A stretch of DNA of 64,000 bases, from contig NZ_JAJNKA010000002.1 in NCBI RefSeq assembly GCF_021533215.1, positions 485,001 to 549,000 of the forward strand, written 5' to 3'. Position 1 is the first letter of the stretch. The number at the start of each line of letters is the position of its first letter. The stretch is from Portibacter lacus (GTDB lineage: Bacteria; Bacteroidota; Bacteroidia; Chitinophagales; Saprospiraceae). Below the pieces are notes generated by a model, which worked only from the letters and a program-made list of their open reading frames with translations, did not search any database and was not told where the DNA came from. The position numbers and the translations under genes were made by a program. This document shows, piece by piece, positions 63,070 to 64,000 of the stretch.

Positions 63070-64000
63070 TAGCTATTGTAAGCTTTAACTTTTGGGTTCA
63101 TAACTTTAAACCACATGGGTGGAACTAAAGCCAGTAATATAGAGCCAGGATAACCATAAGGAAGTTGAGGGCTACTTTCTATATTTCTTAATATTTGATA
63201 TTTTCTATTGGCATTCAAATGATGATCTGTATGCCTCGTTAATTCATAAAGAAAGATTCTACCTAACTCATGATCTGAATTCCAAGAATGACGCTCATTA
63301 ACTCGTTCATATTTTCCAGATTTTAATTTCTTTCGCTGAAGACCATAATGCTCCACATAATCGATACATTCTAAAAGAGAAAAACTGATAACAGCTGCAA
63401 CTAAGCAAAACAAGAATACATGTAGTCCTCCTATTAAATAGTAAGATGTAAACAATACTAATTGTGCTAACATCATCCAAATGAGCTCATTCGAATAATG
63501 AAACCGAGGCTTTCCTGCCCTTTTCATCTGGGTGAATGAAATTTCCCAAGCTTTAGTAAAGACACCAGATACTGCTGTACCCCAATATGAATAAATCGAC
63601 TGTCCATATTTTGCAGTGACTGGATCATCTGGAGTTGCTACCCATTTATGATGACCGTTATTATGTTCAATAGTAAAGTGGCCATATAGGCTTGGAATCA
63701 AAAGTAATCCTGATGCAATTTTGTTCCATATTCCTGGTCGATGCCCTATTTCATGAGCCACATTAATCCCAGCCGTTGCCATAACAATTCCTAGATTTAA
63801 CAATAAACCTAATTGAGTAACCCAAGAAATATCTGTCTGGATAATAGCGACTGTTTTAAAAATCAAAAAATAAACAATAGGAATATTTAAATAAATTATC
63901 CAATCAAATAAACGATTCAACTTTCTTTGTTGTTCTACTTCTGGAGAATCATTTATATGGTTAGATTTAATAAATCTTTCAGACACAGGTAGGATTACAA
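63069..64000 (-). CDS. Alkane 1-monooxygenase AlkB-like (5' end outside window)
   Basis: At least 310 codons; the frame stays open to the window edge, so the GTG at 63986 may be internal and the N-terminus incomplete. All histidine boxes of the AlkB family are seen: HEIGH (78-82 from that GTG), EHNNGHH (about 108-114), [14 protein letters not shown] (about 205-218) and HTDHH (about 252-256), plus the closing [21 protein letters not shown]. Membrane di-iron enzyme oxidising medium-chain n-alkanes to 1-alkanols with rubredoxin. No rubredoxin gene is in view. Confidence 0.93.
   Translation of the reverse strand, partial: VILPVSERFIKSNHINDSPEVEQQRKLNRLFDWIIYLNIPIVYFLIFKTVAIIQTDISWVTQLGLLLNLGIVMATAGINVAHEIGHRPGIWNKIASGLLLIPSLYGHFTIEHNNGHHKWVATPDDPVTAKYGQSIYSYWGTAVSGVFTKAWEISFTQMKRAGKPRFHYSNELIWMMLAQLVLFTSYYLIGGLHVFLFCLVAAVISFSLLECIDYVEHYGLQRKKLKSGKYERVNERHSWNSDHELGRIFLYELTRHTDHHLNANRKYQILRNIESSPQLPYGYPGSILLALVPPMWFKVMNPKVKAYNS

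Overview
The window is 64 kb of an AT-rich chromosome (roughly 35-37% GC by eye) from a member of the Bacteroidota, most likely a free-living marine member of the Saprospiria. That order-level guess is an inference. The phylum call rests on several signs: two secreted proteins with C-terminal type IX secretion sorting domains, Bacteroidota -7 promoter elements of the form TAnnTTTG, the gene order small membrane protein-mutL-rhomboid-rhomboid-exo/endonuclease/phosphatase, a separate atpD-atpC pair, and phylum-typical families (DUF2851, DUF6089-like barrel, 30-residue AURKAIP1/COX24-type basic protein). No phage, IS element, CRISPR array or rRNA operon is visible. The window opens inside a myo-inositol oxygenase gene and closes inside an alkane monooxygenase gene.

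Layout. 0-6 kb: inositol oxygenase end, saccharopine dehydrogenase-like enzyme, a T9SS-exported repeat protein and a PurF-type amidotransferase. 6.4-12.8 kb: a tight + strand run of a small membrane protein, mutL, two rhomboid proteases, an EEP-family phosphatase/nuclease and cysS. 13-16.8 kb: a lipoprotein of the glutaminyl-cyclase/M28 family, then the only clearly accessory stretch. There, ~189-bp hairpin-bearing repeats occur as two arrays separated by 1.8 kb holding a ParE/RelE-type toxin-antitoxin pair and an orphan lipoprotein. 16.8-33.6 kb: a molybdenum-enzyme island. It has a three-subunit xanthine-dehydrogenase/CO-dehydrogenase-type hydroxylase (coxS, coxL, coxM) with coxG and a MoxR/VWA maturation pair (coxD, coxE), flanked by moeA on one side and by moaA, moaD, moaE plus a cysteine desulfurase/SufU pair on the other. 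A 1391-residue T9SS adhesin-like protein and a haloacid dehalogenase sit inside the island. The large subunit has the AYRGAGR loop of form II or generic molybdenum hydroxylases, not the AYRCSFR loop of proven CO dehydrogenases, so its substrate is open.

33.7-41 kb: an M28 peptidase, a PLP decarboxylase, a DUF1761 protein, ogt, an M90-like protein with a broken zinc site, tRNA-Phe with a textbook promoter and terminator followed by a tRNA-like relic, an orphan 334-residue protein, then apaG-gmk-yicC. 42-50 kb: HU, a TPR protein, a 30-residue basic protein, an RNase E/G homologue, DUF2851, a PnuC-like membrane protein, a glycosyltransferase and atpD-atpC. 50-64 kb: kdsD, recQ-aroQ, an MFS transporter with comF, an HtrA/DegP protease, an ECF sigma factor with a likely membrane anti-sigma partner, a DUF6089-type barrel, yjbQ, a LysE-type exporter, an MscS-related channel, and a GT2 glycosyltransferase coupled to the alkane monooxygenase.

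Nothing here is a clear-cut new defence or mobile system. The most unusual items are the ~189-bp repeat arrays around the toxin-antitoxin insert, the tRNA-like relic containing a 16-bp palindrome, a 15-bp motif found three times between genes, the sulfur-mobilising pair embedded in the molybdopterin operon, and two enzymes (MutL, M90-like) whose catalytic motifs are degenerate.
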